Shown: positions 16,312-25,425 of the stretch, piece by piece
Layout of the letters: the number at the start of each line of letters is the position of its first letter
Position numbering within the stretch: position 1 is the stretch's first letter
Program-made: the position numbers and the translations under genes
Assembly (NCBI GenBank): GCA_023407575.1
Contig: JAEYLX010000018.1
Coordinates: 81,886-145,885, forward strand
Direction of reading: 5' to 3'
Length of the DNA stretch: 64,000 bases
Origin: Bacillota bacterium
GTDB taxonomy: Bacteria > Bacillota > Clostridia > Lachnospirales > Lachnospiraceae
Notes under the pieces: model-generated
The model's database searches: none
The model's input: only the letters and a program-made list of their open reading frames with translations
Told to the model about the DNA's origin: nothing

Positions 16312-16763
16312 CTAGGGAACAAGAGGCATTTGATCAAAGCCTGTCTTAAGGTCATCATATATAGGAATGTAATCACTCATGGTTCCGTTTAAAAATGCAT
16401 TGTAGGCAGTCATATCAAAATAACCGGTACCAGTGTTATTACCTTCGAATTTAAAATAAATTTTCGCAGGAGTTCCCAATGCTTTTTCCAGGTTATAAGC
16501 TCGAATAAGAGGAGAAGGGCGATACATTTTATAGAATTCCTGCACTTCTTCCGGAATATCAATATAGCGGGTGGTACTATCCATTTCCTGCTGAGCAAGC
16601 TTTTCACAAAAGACAGGGTATAATTCTTCGACTTTAGAAGGTTTTAAGGTCTCCGGATTTAATAAAGGTGCAGGCTGTTCTTTCATATCAGCCCTAAGAT
16701 TGTACCACTGTTTTGCATCTGATCCTCCGTCAGATAAAGTCTGTGAGGAATTTTCTTTGACAT
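16312..16763 (-). pseudogene. Broken trpB-like (TrpB2-type tryptophan synthase beta) gene
   Basis: Two lesions are visible. The true start is ATG 16763, behind GAAAGGAG, and reads MSKKIPHRLYLTEDQM before a one-base loss near 16711-16718 throws it out of frame; restoring one C gives the family sequence MPKQWYNLRADMKEQPAPLL. The frame then continues through RYIDIPEEVQEFYKMYRPSPL and IYFKFEGNNTG, where the pyridoxal-binding Lys segment and ~300 residues of the catalytic core should follow. Instead it jumps straight to the C-terminal signature GYFDMTAYNAFLNGTMSDYI. It lies behind its own T-box leader. TrpB2 normally condenses indole and serine to tryptophan; this copy cannot be active. Confidence 0.85.
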
Positions 16764-16873
16764 ACGAATTCTCCTTTCAAGGGATAGGTATTACAAGTAG
16801 CGCCAAATAGAATGCAGTACCTGTAGTTCCTAAATTGTTTAAATCGGTATAATGCATTGCATAAATTTAAATA

Positions 16874-17166
16874 TAAAAAAAGCTCCTGTCACAGTAAAAT
16901 TACTGGGACAAAAGCTAAAACTCACTTCTGCGGTACCACCCGGTTTGGTGCATTGCACCCTCTTTATTCATATACTTACCTATATGCTCCCTTGCTAACG
17001 GATGGAGGTTCCGTTGGGTATTACTTGACAAATGTCTTTCTTCCCACCCTTGTAAGCCCTTAAATACTGCGTTATTGCTGCAATCACACCCCCTGCAACT
17101 CTCTGTTAATAAACATCAATACCTACTATTCTTACTCAACGGTTTATTAAAATGGAATTTATTAAC
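16874..17166 (-). promoter_or_regulatory. Second T-box leader, upstream of the broken trpB-like gene
   Basis: On the minus strand the leader has the AGTA element, an AGAGAG segment, the T-box CCGGGTGGTACCGCAG (16928-16943) and a terminator with 16-base arms (16881-16896 and 16901-16916) followed by seven T. Its first ~30 bases closely match the Trp T-box at 6265 (both contain ACCGTTGAG, AGTAGG and TTGAT), so the two look paralogous. At the position aligned with the TGG specifier it reads AGG (17058-17060). This may be a decayed Trp specifier; an Arg specificity is the alternative. Confidence 0.85.
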
Positions 17167-17169
17167 ATA

Positions 17170-17198
17170 AGTATACAGAGACTGACTAAAGATGTCAA
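17170..17198 (-). promoter_or_regulatory. Promoter of the second T-box leader
   Basis: On the minus strand: TTGACA (17198-17193), 17 bases, TATACT (17175-17170). It is still near consensus although the gene it serves is broken. Confidence 0.75.
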
Positions 17199-17200
17199 TC

Positions 17201-18181
17201 CTATAAATATATTTCCATATTCTTTTGTAATTCTTGCTTAATCTTTTCTTTTAAATGAGAAGGGTTAAGTACTCTTGCTCCAGACCCGAACTGGAGAATC
17301 CAACGAACCAGCTCTTCGGTTACGGCAGTATTGCGCATAAAGGTAATACCCGTATCGGTATCTACGATTTCATCCGCCAGATCAGATTCGTACTCTCTAA
17401 TGTATTTTGCAGTTTGTCCCTCAAATGCAATGATAATTGGTTCTGTTACATTGCTGGACAAATGTATGAATTTGTTCCTATTTCTATTCTGATAATATTC
17501 CTCGGGAACCTGAAAGGTCTCTTCTAAAGGAGTGATGGCTTTAATTCTTGATACTCTAAAATCACGAAGATCATTGCGCAGCTCGCAGTATCCAACCACA
17601 TTCAAAGCACCATCATTGATTAATAGTTCATAAGGGCGAATAATACGTATGGTATCTTCCTCTGAACCAAAGCTACGGTAAATAATACGTGCCTTATTCT
17701 TGTTTCTTATTGCAACCTGGAGACGATCCTCTATTTCAGGGCTAATCTCGTCGGCGATATAGTCATTTGTATTAATTGTTAAGAGTCCGTTAAAATGTTT
17801 AATGAATTCACGATTAAGATTCGTTGTATTATCAAGAATTTTATGTATCAATTCCTGTGCTTGTCTTCCCATTGTCATATACTGATAAGGTTTTAACAGT
17901 TCTAATAAGAAGGAAAGTGAAATTAACTCGGGTGAGGTGAAGGTGATATCTCGAAGTCGAAACTTATCTGCAGTATAATAAGTTTTACCATTGCGCTCTT
18001 CCTCCGATATAAAGCAAATGCCAGATAGACTGTCAATGTCTCGTCCAATGGTTTTTTTATCAACAATCACATCCCATTTTTCCAATGAAGCATGAATGTC
18101 GCCAATGGTATAGCCACGTTTGTTTTCTGAAAGCAGTAATAGGATGAAAATCTGCCTTTCTGTTTGTGCCATATCCTTCAT
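17201..18181 (-). CDS. WYL-domain transcriptional regulator
   Basis: The protein has an N-terminal winged-helix DNA-binding domain (about residues 1-65: QIFILLLLSENKRGYTIGDIH, DKKTIGRDIDSL) and a C-terminal WYL ligand-sensing domain (ARIIYRSFG, IRPYELLINDGALNVVGYCE, DFRVSRIKAI) with a terminal WCX-like extension (VRWILQFGSGARVLNPSHLK). The start is uncertain: ATG 18181 is chosen because family members begin just before the winged helix; ATG 18235 would add 18 residues. WYL regulators sense nucleotides or other small ligands. A perfect 12-bp palindrome in its leader could be its own operator. The gene is divergent from the str operon. Confidence 0.82.
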   Translation of the reverse strand: MKDMAQTERQIFILLLLSENKRGYTIGDIHASLEKWDVIVDKKTIGRDIDSLSGICFISEEERNGKTYYTADKFRLRDITFTSPELISLSFLLELLKPYQYMTMGRQAQELIHKILDNTTNLNREFIKHFNGLLTINTNDYIADEISPEIEDRLQVAIRNKNKARIIYRSFGSEEDTIRIIRPYELLINDGALNVVGYCELRNDLRDFRVSRIKAITPLEETFQVPEEYYQNRNRNKFIHLSSNVTEPIIIAFEGQTAKYIREYESDLADEIVDTDTGITFMRNTAVTEELVRWILQFGSGARVLNPSHLKEKIKQELQKNMEIYL

Positions 18182-18240
18182 TTCTTCCCCCAATCCACCA
18201 AGTATAATTGGTAATTTAATATATAAAATATCCATTTCTA

Positions 18241-18252
18241 CCTATATATAGG
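18241..18252. promoter_or_regulatory. 12-bp perfect palindrome in the WYL-gene leader
   Basis: CCTATATATAGG lies between the minus-strand promoter (18267-18295) and the coding region. It is a candidate autoregulatory operator; inference from position and symmetry. Confidence 0.35.
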
Positions 18253-18266
18253 TTGCTATGTAATTT

Positions 18267-18295
18267 ATCATACAATAATAATAAAAATGTTTCAA
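18267..18295 (-). promoter_or_regulatory. Promoter of the WYL regulator gene
   Basis: On the minus strand: TTGAAA (18295-18290), 17 bases, TATGAT (18272-18267). Confidence 0.6.
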
Positions 18296-18326
18296 GTAAT
18301 GATGTTATTCCTAGTCAAATTAACCC

Positions 18327-18355
18327 TTGACAATTACAGGGCAAAAATATATAAT
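18327..18355 (+). promoter_or_regulatory. Perfect-consensus promoter of the str operon
   Basis: TTGACA (18327-18332), exactly 17 bases, TATAAT (18350-18355). A leader of ~185 bases separates it from rpsL. Confidence 0.85.
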
Positions 18356-18540
18356 CAATAAGCGTGTAATTTTTTACATGTTATGTATTTTTCATGCGCT
18401 TTTTGTTGATGCTTATAGAGTATCCTTAAAAGCGATAAAAACCACAGAATTCATGAAGTAAGTTTGCTAGGTATTCGAGCATTGACTTGGTACCAGCAGG
18501 GCAATTCAAAAGCTAATAATTTTCAGGAGGTGAAAAATTA

Positions 18541-18969
18541 ATGCCCACATTTAACCAGCTAGTAAGAAAAGGCAGACAGACAATGGAAAAGAAATCTACT
18601 GCACCTGCTTTACAAAAAGGATTTAACTCCTTAAGTAAAAGAGCTACAGACGTATCCGCTCCTCAGAAGAGAGGTGTTTGTACAGCAGTTAGAACAGCAA
18701 CTCCTAAGAAGCCTAACTCAGCGCTTCGTAAGATTGCCAGAGTTCGTTTGTCCAACGGAATCGAAGTAACCAGCTATATCCCAGGTGAAGGTCACAACCT
18801 TCAGGAGCATAGCGTTGTTCTGATCAGAGGTGGTAGAGTAAAGGATTTACCTGGTACTCGTTATCACATCATCAGAGGTACACTTGATACTGCAGGTGTT
18901 GCGAAGAGAAGACAGGCACGTTCTAAATACGGTGCTAAGAGACCTAAAGCAACAGCAGCTAAGAAATAA
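18541..18969 (+). CDS. rpsL: Ribosomal protein S12
   Basis: The 142-residue protein starts MPTFNQLVRKGR behind AGGAGGTG and is full length. It carries the decoding-site loops RTATPKKPNSALRK and RGGRVKDLPGTRY, with Lys at the positions where mutation confers streptomycin resistance, so it looks streptomycin-sensitive. It is the first gene of the str operon (rpsL, rpsG, fusA, tuf) and has its own perfect promoter rather than following rpoC directly. Confidence 0.97.
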   Translation: MPTFNQLVRKGRQTMEKKSTAPALQKGFNSLSKRATDVSAPQKRGVCTAVRTATPKKPNSALRKIARVRLSNGIEVTSYIPGEGHNLQEHSVVLIRGGRVKDLPGTRYHIIRGTLDTAGVAKRRQARSKYGAKRPKATAAKK

Positions 18970-19244
18970 TTTAATTACTAATTCATTGCAATTAAAGTTA
19001 GCATGCTAATTCGAGTTGCAGTTAAGGTTAAAGTGCCGGATTAATTTTAGTTTCCATTTGATTTGTATTTCTGTGGGTTACAGGTTATCAAAGCGAGGAG
19101 AAACACCTTGCTCAAGGAAAAACGAAGTTAAACTGAGCACGATCACAAATAAGGGTGGATAAAACCACCAATCGTATGTGAGTACCGTTGAATTAATAGA
19201 CTGACGAATATTATTCGTTAAGTATCGTTAAGGAGGGAAGAAAC

Positions 19245-19715
19245 GTGCCTAGAAAAGGACATATAGCAAAAAGAGATGTTTTACCAGATCCTTTGTACAA
19301 CAATAAAGTTGTAACAAAGCTTATCAACAACATCATGCTTGACGGTAAGAAGGGAACATCCCAGAAGATCGTTTATGGAGCATTTGATAGAATTGCAGCA
19401 AAGACTGGTAAGGATGCCGTTGAGGTATTCGAAGAGGCTATGAATAACATCATGCCTGTACTTGAGGTTAAAGCTAGACGTATCGGTGGTGCAACCTACC
19501 AGGTACCAATCGAAGTTAGACCAGAAAGAAGACAAGCGCTTGCTCTTCGTTGGATTACTCTATTTACTCGTAAAAGAGGCGAGAAGACTATGCAGGAGAA
19601 GCTTGCAAACGAACTTATGGATGCAGCTAACAACACAGGTGCTTCTGTAAAAAGAAAAGAAGATATGCATAAAATGGCAGATGCTAATAAGGCATTCGCT
19701 CACTACAGATGGTAG
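19245..19715 (+). CDS. rpsG: Ribosomal protein S7
   Basis: The 156-residue protein starts with GTG at 19245 (MPRKGHIAKRDVLPDPLY) behind AAGGAGGG. S7 nucleates assembly of the 30S head. The C-terminal AFAHYRW ending is characteristic. The gap from rpsL is 275 bases, longer than usual within this operon, and contains a small hairpin (GGTGG-N6-CCACC) near 19153. Confidence 0.97.
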   Translation: MPRKGHIAKRDVLPDPLYNNKVVTKLINNIMLDGKKGTSQKIVYGAFDRIAAKTGKDAVEVFEEAMNNIMPVLEVKARRIGGATYQVPIEVRPERRQALALRWITLFTRKRGEKTMQEKLANELMDAANNTGASVKRKEDMHKMADANKAFAHYRW

Positions 19716-19862
19716 ACAACAGATTTTACGCCTTGCGTAAAACCACGTTGTTATGAATTAAAGACACGATTAATTATCGGTCTTTGTAAATTCAAGTGGA
19801 ATTTATCATTGCTTAACGGGCATTGGTAAATTCACTTGTTAAGAATTAAGGAGGAATTATCC

Positions 19863-21980
19863 TTGGCTGGAAGACAATATCCGTTAGAGAAAACTAGAAA
19901 TATCGGTATTATGGCACATATCGACGCTGGTAAGACAACCCTTACAGAGCGTATTTTGTACTATACCGGTGTTAACTACAAAATTGGTGATACTCATGAA
20001 GGTACTGCAACCATGGACTGGATGGCGCAGGAACAAGAAAGAGGTATTACAATAACATCAGCGGCGACAACATGTCATTGGACTCAAGAGTTTGAACACA
20101 AGAAAATTCCTGGCGCAGTAGAACATCGTATTAACATTATTGATACCCCTGGACACGTAGATTTCACAGTAGAAGTTGAGCGTTCCTTACGTGTACTTGA
20201 TAGTGCTGTTGGTGTTTTTTGTGCTAAGGGTGGTGTAGAGCCTCAGTCAGAAACCGTTTGGCGTCAAGCTGACAAATACAACGTACCAAGAATGGCATTT
20301 GTTAATAAAATGGACATTTCTGGTGCAGATTTCTACAACGTTGTAAGCATGATTAAAAGCAGATTAGGTAAGAACCCAGTTCCATTGCAATTACCTATCG
20401 GCAAAGAAGATACCTTCAAAGGCGTAATTGACTTATTCGAGATGAAAGCTTACCTTTATAAAGATGATAAGGGTGAGGATATCGAAATCGTTGATATTCC
20501 TGATGATATGAAGGATCAGGCAGAAGAATACAGAGCAGCTATGATTGAATCCATCTGTGAGACAGATGATGATTTAATTGAGAAGTTCTTAGAAGGTGAA
20601 GAGCCTACTACAGAGGAGTTAAAGGCAGCTCTTAGAAGAGCTACCATTTCTACACAGATTATTCCTGTACTTTGTGGTTCTGCTTATAGAAACAAAGGCG
20701 TTCAGAAATTACTGGATGCTGTTATCGAATATTTACCTGCACCTACCGATATCGAAGATATCAAGGGTGTGGATGAAGACGGTAACGAAGTTCACAGAAA
20801 GTCCTCTGATGAGGAGCCTTTCGCAGCATTAGCATTTAAGATTATGGCCGATCCTTTCGTAGGTAAGCTTGCGTTCTTTAGAGTTTATTCCGGTACCATT
20901 AATGCTGGTTCCTACGTATTAAACTCAACAAAGAATAAGAAGGAACGTATTGGACGTATTCTTCAGATGCATGCAAACAAGAGAGAAGACCTTGAAAAAG
21001 TATATTCTGGTGATATCGCAGCAGCAGTAGGCTTTAAGACTACTACAACTGGTGATACCATTTGTGATGAAAAGCACCCAGTAATACTTGAATCCATGGT
21101 ATTCCCTGAACCAGTTATTCACGTTGCTATTGAGCCTAAGACCAAAGCTGGTCAGGATAAGATGGGTGAATCCCTTGCAAAACTTGCAGAAGAAGATCCT
21201 ACATTCAAGGCTTATACTGACGAAGAAACAGGTCAGACAATTATTGCAGGTATGGGTGAGCTTCACCTTGAAATTATCGTAGATAGACTTCTTCGTGAGT
21301 ATAAAGTAGAAGCTAACGTTGGTGCACCTCAGGTTGCATACAAAGAAAGCTTTACTAAGACTGTTGAAGTTGATAGTAAGTACGCTAAGCAGTCCGGTGG
21401 TCGTGGTCAATACGGTCATTGTAAGGTTCGTTTCGAGCCTATGGATGCAAATGCTGAGAAGACTTATGAATTCGTTAACGCTGTTACTGGTGGTGCTATT
21501 CCTAAGGAATACATTCCTGCAGTTGATAACGGTATTCAAGAAGCTACCAAAGCTGGTGTACTTGGCGGTTATCCTGTACTTGGTATTAGAGCTACTTGTT
21601 ATGATGGTTCTTACCATGAAGTTGACTCCAGTGAAATGGCGTTCAAGATTGCTGGTTCTATGGCATTCAAGGATGCGATGCACAAAGCTGGTGCCGTACT
21701 TCTCGAGCCTATCATGAGAGTAGAAGTAACTGTTCCTGAAGATTACATGGGTGATGTTATCGGTGATATCAGCTCCCGTCGTGGTCGTATTGAGGGTACA
21801 GAAGATATCAATGGTACTAAATTAATTAGAGGTTTCGTTCCGTTGTCCGAGATGTTTGGATATTCCACAACCCTTCGTTCTAAAACACAGGGTCGTGGTG
21901 CATACTCCATGTTCTTTGCTTCCTACGAACCAGTTCCAAAGAATGTTCAAGAAAAGGTATTATCCGCAAAGGGTAAATAA
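19863..21980 (+). CDS. fusA: Elongation factor G
   Basis: The start is TTG 19863, nine bases after AAGGAGGAA, giving 705 residues and the family N-terminus AGRQYPLEKTRNIGIMAH. GTPase motifs are AHIDAGKTT (P-loop), DTPGHVDF (G3) and NKMD (G4). Domains II-V follow to the usual C-terminus. EF-G drives ribosomal translocation. It is the third gene of the str operon. An earlier in-frame TTG at 19836 lies upstream of the ribosome site and is not the start. Confidence 0.97.
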   Translation: MAGRQYPLEKTRNIGIMAHIDAGKTTLTERILYYTGVNYKIGDTHEGTATMDWMAQEQERGITITSAATTCHWTQEFEHKKIPGAVEHRINIIDTPGHVDFTVEVERSLRVLDSAVGVFCAKGGVEPQSETVWRQADKYNVPRMAFVNKMDISGADFYNVVSMIKSRLGKNPVPLQLPIGKEDTFKGVIDLFEMKAYLYKDDKGEDIEIVDIPDDMKDQAEEYRAAMIESICETDDDLIEKFLEGEEPTTEELKAALRRATISTQIIPVLCGSAYRNKGVQKLLDAVIEYLPAPTDIEDIKGVDEDGNEVHRKSSDEEPFAALAFKIMADPFVGKLAFFRVYSGTINAGSYVLNSTKNKKERIGRILQMHANKREDLEKVYSGDIAAAVGFKTTTTGDTICDEKHPVILESMVFPEPVIHVAIEPKTKAGQDKMGESLAKLAEEDPTFKAYTDEETGQTIIAGMGELHLEIIVDRLLREYKVEANVGAPQVAYKESFTKTVEVDSKYAKQSGGRGQYGHCKVRFEPMDANAEKTYEFVNAVTGGAIPKEYIPAVDNGIQEATKAGVLGGYPVLGIRATCYDGSYHEVDSSEMAFKIAGSMAFKDAMHKAGAVLLEPIMRVEVTVPEDYMGDVIGDISSRRGRIEGTEDINGTKLIRGFVPLSEMFGYSTTLRSKTQGRGAYSMFFASYEPVPKNVQEKVLSAKGK

Positions 21981-22011
21981 CTTAAAATGTTCGTATATCA
22001 ATTCTTTATGC

Positions 22012-22040
22012 TTGAAAAAATTTCTAAGTTGAAATATAAT
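22012..22040 (+). promoter_or_regulatory. Promoter in front of tuf
   Basis: TTGAAA (22012-22017), 17 bases, TATAAT (22035-22040). It would give tuf extra transcription beyond that from the str promoter. A 10-bp stem-loop with one bulge (22077-22100) lies in its leader. Confidence 0.7.
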
Positions 22041-22154
22041 AGGGCATATGAGGCAATATATAAACAAGCTCAATAATTGGATTAAGGATACCTTATCCAA
22101 GGGCATAAATCATTTGCTTATAAGCATTTATTATTTAAAGGAGGACATTGTAAA

Positions 22155-23348
22155 ATGGCAAAGGCTAAATTTACAAGAAACAAACCACATTGTAATATCG
22201 GTACTATCGGTCACGTTGACCATGGTAAAACAACTCTTACAGCTGCAATTACAAAAACTCTTCATGAGAGACTCGGTACTGGTGAAGTTATAGCATTCGA
22301 TCAGATCGATAAAGCTCCAGAAGAAAAGGCAAGAGGAATCACAATATCTACAGCTCACGTTGAGTATGAGTCAAAAGCTCGTCACTATGCTCACGTTGAC
22401 TGTCCTGGACATGCTGACTACGTTAAGAACATGATCACAGGTGCTGCTCAGATGGATGGTGCTATCCTCGTTGTAGCTGCTACTGACGGTGTTATGGCTC
22501 AGACTAAAGAGCATATCTTACTTTCCCGTCAGGTTGGTGTTCCTTACGTTGTTGTATTCATGAACAAATGTGATATGGTTGATGATGCAGAACTTCTTGA
22601 GTTAGTTGAGATGGAAGTTAGAGATTTATTAAATGAATATGAGTTCCCTGGCGATGACACACCAGTTATCCAAGGTTCCGCTCTTAAGGCTCTTGAAGAT
22701 CCTACCTCTTCTTGGGGAGATAAGATTCTTGAGTTATTTGATGCAGTTGATACATGGATCCCAGATCCAGTTAGAGAGACAGATAAGCCTTTCTTAATGC
22801 CTATCGAGGACGTATTCTCCATCACTGGTCGTGGTACTGTTGCTACTGGCCGTGTTGAGCGTGGTGTTCTTCACGTATCTGAAGATGTTGAAATCGTTGG
22901 TATCAAAGAAGAGACTCGTAAAGTTGTTTGTACCGGTATCGAAATGTTCCGTAAACTTCTTGATGAGGCTCAGGCTGGTGATAATATCGGCGCACTTCTT
23001 CGTGGTGTTCAGAGAACTGAAATCGAAAGAGGACAGGTTCTTTGCAAACCAGGCTCAATCAAGTGCCACAAGAAATTCACAGCTCAGGTTTACGTTTTAA
23101 CTAAAGAAGAAGGTGGACGTCATACTCCTTTCTTCAATAACTACAGACCACAGTTCTACTTCAGAACAACTGACGTAACTGGCGTTTGTAACTTACCAGA
23201 AGGCGTTGAGATGTGTATGCCTGGCGATAACATTGAGATGAACATCGAGTTAATTCATCCAATCGCTATGGAGCAGGGTCTTGGCTTCGCTATCCGTGAG
23301 GGTGGTAGAACAGTTGGTTCCGGTAAGGTTGCAACTATTCTTGCTTAA
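22155..23348 (+). CDS. tuf: Elongation factor Tu
   Basis: The 397-residue protein starts MAKAKFTRNKPHCNIG behind AAAGGAGGA. It has the G1 motif GHVDHGKTT, the switch II DCPGHADY, NKCD (G4) and SALKALE (G5). EF-Tu delivers aminoacyl-tRNA to the ribosome. It ends the str operon and is followed by a strong terminator. Confidence 0.98.
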   Translation: MAKAKFTRNKPHCNIGTIGHVDHGKTTLTAAITKTLHERLGTGEVIAFDQIDKAPEEKARGITISTAHVEYESKARHYAHVDCPGHADYVKNMITGAAQMDGAILVVAATDGVMAQTKEHILLSRQVGVPYVVVFMNKCDMVDDAELLELVEMEVRDLLNEYEFPGDDTPVIQGSALKALEDPTSSWGDKILELFDAVDTWIPDPVRETDKPFLMPIEDVFSITGRGTVATGRVERGVLHVSEDVEIVGIKEETRKVVCTGIEMFRKLLDEAQAGDNIGALLRGVQRTEIERGQVLCKPGSIKCHKKFTAQVYVLTKEEGGRHTPFFNNYRPQFYFRTTDVTGVCNLPEGVEMCMPGDNIEMNIELIHPIAMEQGLGFAIREGGRTVGSGKVATILA

Positions 23349-23370
23349 TTAATAATAGGTAAAATATATA

Positions 23371-23412
23371 AAGCCGCAACCCCATTCTTTTGTATGGGGA
23401 TGCGGCTTTTTT
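23371..23412 (+). terminator. Terminator of the str operon
   Basis: The arms AAGCCGCA and TGCGGCTT, with an inner CCCCAT/ATGGGG, are followed by TTTTTT. Confidence 0.92.
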
Positions 23413-23463
23413 CTGCGTACAATAATAAATCAAATATTATAGTAATCAACCATTCAATTCTAT

Positions 23464-23760
23464 TTAGTTATATTTAGACTGTGCAATCAAATATATTACT
23501 AATGATATTATAAATATTATTATAAAAATTATTATTCCTAAAGAATTTAGATTAAATGAAGAGAAAATACCATGGCAAAGAAGTGCCAATCCGAATCCGA
23601 CAGTCGCAAGCCCCACCAATTTAGTAAATGCTTTTACATTTTCGGGTTTCACATTGGCAGATCGGGCAGCAGCATTCACTAGTTGCATTTTAATAATTAC
23701 AAATCCAAAAATGATACATAAAACTCCTAACAGAATTAGCGATAAGCTTGTTGCTGACAT
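23464..23760 (-). CDS. DUF3784-like small membrane protein
   Basis: The start is ATG 23760, with GGAGGTAG upstream, giving 98 residues. Three hydrophobic segments are visible (LSLILLGVLCIIFGFVI, AFTKLVGLATVGFGLALL and an Ile-rich C-terminal helix), with a polar loop containing NVKPENVKAFTK between the first two. This is the layout of the DUF3784 family, whose function is unknown. It is convergent with tuf and stands alone. Confidence 0.65.
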   Translation of the reverse strand: MSATSLSLILLGVLCIIFGFVIIKMQLVNAAARSANVKPENVKAFTKLVGLATVGFGLALLCHGIFSSFNLNSLGIIIFIIIFIISLVIYLIAQSKYN

Positions 23761-24202
23761 GATACTACCTCCTAAAAAAATATTTTTAAAAATTACCATA
23801 TATTTTGAATTTTAAACTCTAAAAATTACAATTAAAACATGGTAATAATATACATTAAGTATATACATAAAGTCAATATCATTCATAGTGCAGTTCCGAT
23901 ATTGGGAGATTTGGTAGAAAATAAAGGGTAAGTTATGTGATTCTTGCATAATTAAAATAATAAGGAAAGGTCCAAATTCCTTTGTGAGAATTTAGTTTTT
24001 TTATATGAATTTATAATTAAGTCTTAAGAGTCGATTTAATTCATCCGATATATAAATATGATATCATCACCCATAATTCTATTGATACAAGGAGAAATTC
24101 CTTTTATAAGCCAGCTTTTGCGGCATAAATTCATAGTGGTGCTCTTTGCAATTAAGAAAGAACGAGAATTTTGGCGATAAAGCAAATATTTGAAAATTTC
24201 CT
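23761..24202. other. Gap between the DUF3784-like gene and mbl, no gene seen
   Basis: This AT-rich stretch has no frame with a good ribosome site. A 62-codon minus-strand frame at 24036-24224 lacks family features and is not accepted. I see no recognisable RNA element; a short palindrome occurs near 24022 (AGTCTTAAGAGTC region). Confidence 0.4.
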
Positions 24203-24231
24203 TTGATAATTCACATAAAAACATATATAAT
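24203..24231 (+). promoter_or_regulatory. Promoter of mbl
   Basis: TTGATA (24203-24208), 17 bases, TATAAT (24226-24231), followed by a ~150-base leader. Confidence 0.65.
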
Positions 24232-24387
24232 ATATTCGTATATGTTTAAGTTGCCGAAGATTGGAAGAGAATATAGATGACTATTTGGATTTGAACAGAA
24301 CAGGTAAATTCGGCTACTAATTATGAATGTAAATATAGAGGAAGACTTGTTCATGCAGATGCATGGAAAGGAAAGGAGATATATAGA

Positions 24388-25377
24388 ATGTTAGGTAGTG
24401 ATATCGGTATCGATTTGGGAACAGCAAGTGTTTTAGTATATATAAAAGGGAAGGGCGTTGTGCTAAAAGAGCCATCGGTTGTAGCCTTTGATAGAGATTC
24501 TAATAAAATAAAAGCAATAGGTGAAGAAGCCAGATTAATGCTTGGTAGAACACCTGGTAATATAGTTGCTGTACGTCCTTTAAGACAGGGCGTTATTTCT
24601 GATTATACTGTTACAGAAAAAATGCTAAAGTACTTCATTGTAAAAGCAGTAGGCAGACAAAGATTTCGTAAGCCAATCATCAGCGTATGCGTTCCTAGTG
24701 GTGTAACTGAAGTAGAGAAGAAAGCGGTTGAAGACGCAACCTATGCAGCTGGTGCTAGAGATGTGCATATTATAGAAGAGCCAATTGCAGCTGCAATCGG
24801 AGCAGGAATAGACATTACCAGACCTTGCGGTAACATGATTGTAGACATCGGTGGTGGAACTACTGATATCGCGGTTATCTCTTTAGGGGGTACTGTAGTA
24901 AGTACCTCAGTTAAAATAGCAGGCGATGATTTTGATGATGCAATTGTCAGATATATGAGAAAGAAACATAACCTTCTGATTGGTGAAAGAACCGCAGAGG
25001 ATATTAAAATAAAAATTGGTTCTGCATATCGCAGACCTGAATCCGTATCCATGGAGGTTAGAGGCCGTAATCTTGTTACTGGCTTACCTAAGACCATAGC
25101 TGTAACTTCTGAAGAAACGGAAGAAGCATTAAAAGAAACAACTTCTCAGATCGTAGAAGCAGTTCATAGCGTATTAGAAAAAACTCCTCCGGAACTCGCA
25201 GCAGATATTGCAGATAGAGGTATTGTATTAACCGGCGGCGGATGTTTGTTATATGGATTAGAAGAATTAATCGAATCTAAAACTGGAATAACAACAATGA
25301 CAGCAGAAGATCCAATGACTGCGGTTGCTATTGGTACTGGTAAATATGTAGAGTTTTTAGCAGGTAAAAGAGATTAA
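24388..25377 (+). CDS. mbl: MreB-family cell-shape actin homologue (Mbl type)
   Basis: The 329-residue protein has the actin-fold phosphate-1 loop DIGIDLGTASVLVY, phosphate-2 loop DIGGGTTDIAV and the adenosine motif LTGGGCLLYG. It polymerises under the membrane and guides lateral cell-wall synthesis. MreB and Mbl cannot be told apart with certainty by eye; the Mbl call rests on the following gene order, mbl then two flagellar rod genes, which matches Bacillus mbl-flhO-flhP. The ribosome site is AAAGGAGAT. Its 3' end is duplicated in tandem just past the stop codon. Confidence 0.9.
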   Translation: MLGSDIGIDLGTASVLVYIKGKGVVLKEPSVVAFDRDSNKIKAIGEEARLMLGRTPGNIVAVRPLRQGVISDYTVTEKMLKYFIVKAVGRQRFRKPIISVCVPSGVTEVEKKAVEDATYAAGARDVHIIEEPIAAAIGAGIDITRPCGNMIVDIGGGTTDIAVISLGGTVVSTSVKIAGDDFDDAIVRYMRKKHNLLIGERTAEDIKIKIGSAYRRPESVSMEVRGRNLVTGLPKTIAVTSEETEEALKETTSQIVEAVHSVLEKTPPELAADIADRGIVLTGGGCLLYGLEELIESKTGITTMTAEDPMTAVAIGTGKYVEFLAGKRD

Positions 25378-25410
25378 TATAAAAGAGATTAATATAAAAG
25401 AGATTAATAT
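25366..25410 (+). repeat. Three tandem 15-bp copies spanning the mbl stop codon
   Basis: AAAAGAGATTAATAT occurs three times in a row. The first copy holds the last three codons and the stop of mbl; the other two are non-coding. This is a slippage-type duplication that leaves the protein unchanged. Confidence 0.9.
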
Positions 25411-25425
25411 AAGATAAAGGTTCTA

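Noticed and set aside
16857..17063. 68-codon plus-strand frame near 17 kb
   Set aside because: It is antisense to the T-box leader and has no gene-like features.
20925..21683. 252-codon open frame on the minus strand inside fusA
   Set aside because: It is fully antisense to EF-G motifs, has low-complexity Ser/Leu/Phe composition and no ribosome site; it is a by-product of codon bias.
24036..24224. 62-codon minus-strand frame upstream of mbl
   Set aside because: It has no ribosome site and no family features, and its beginning overlaps the mbl promoter region on the other strand.
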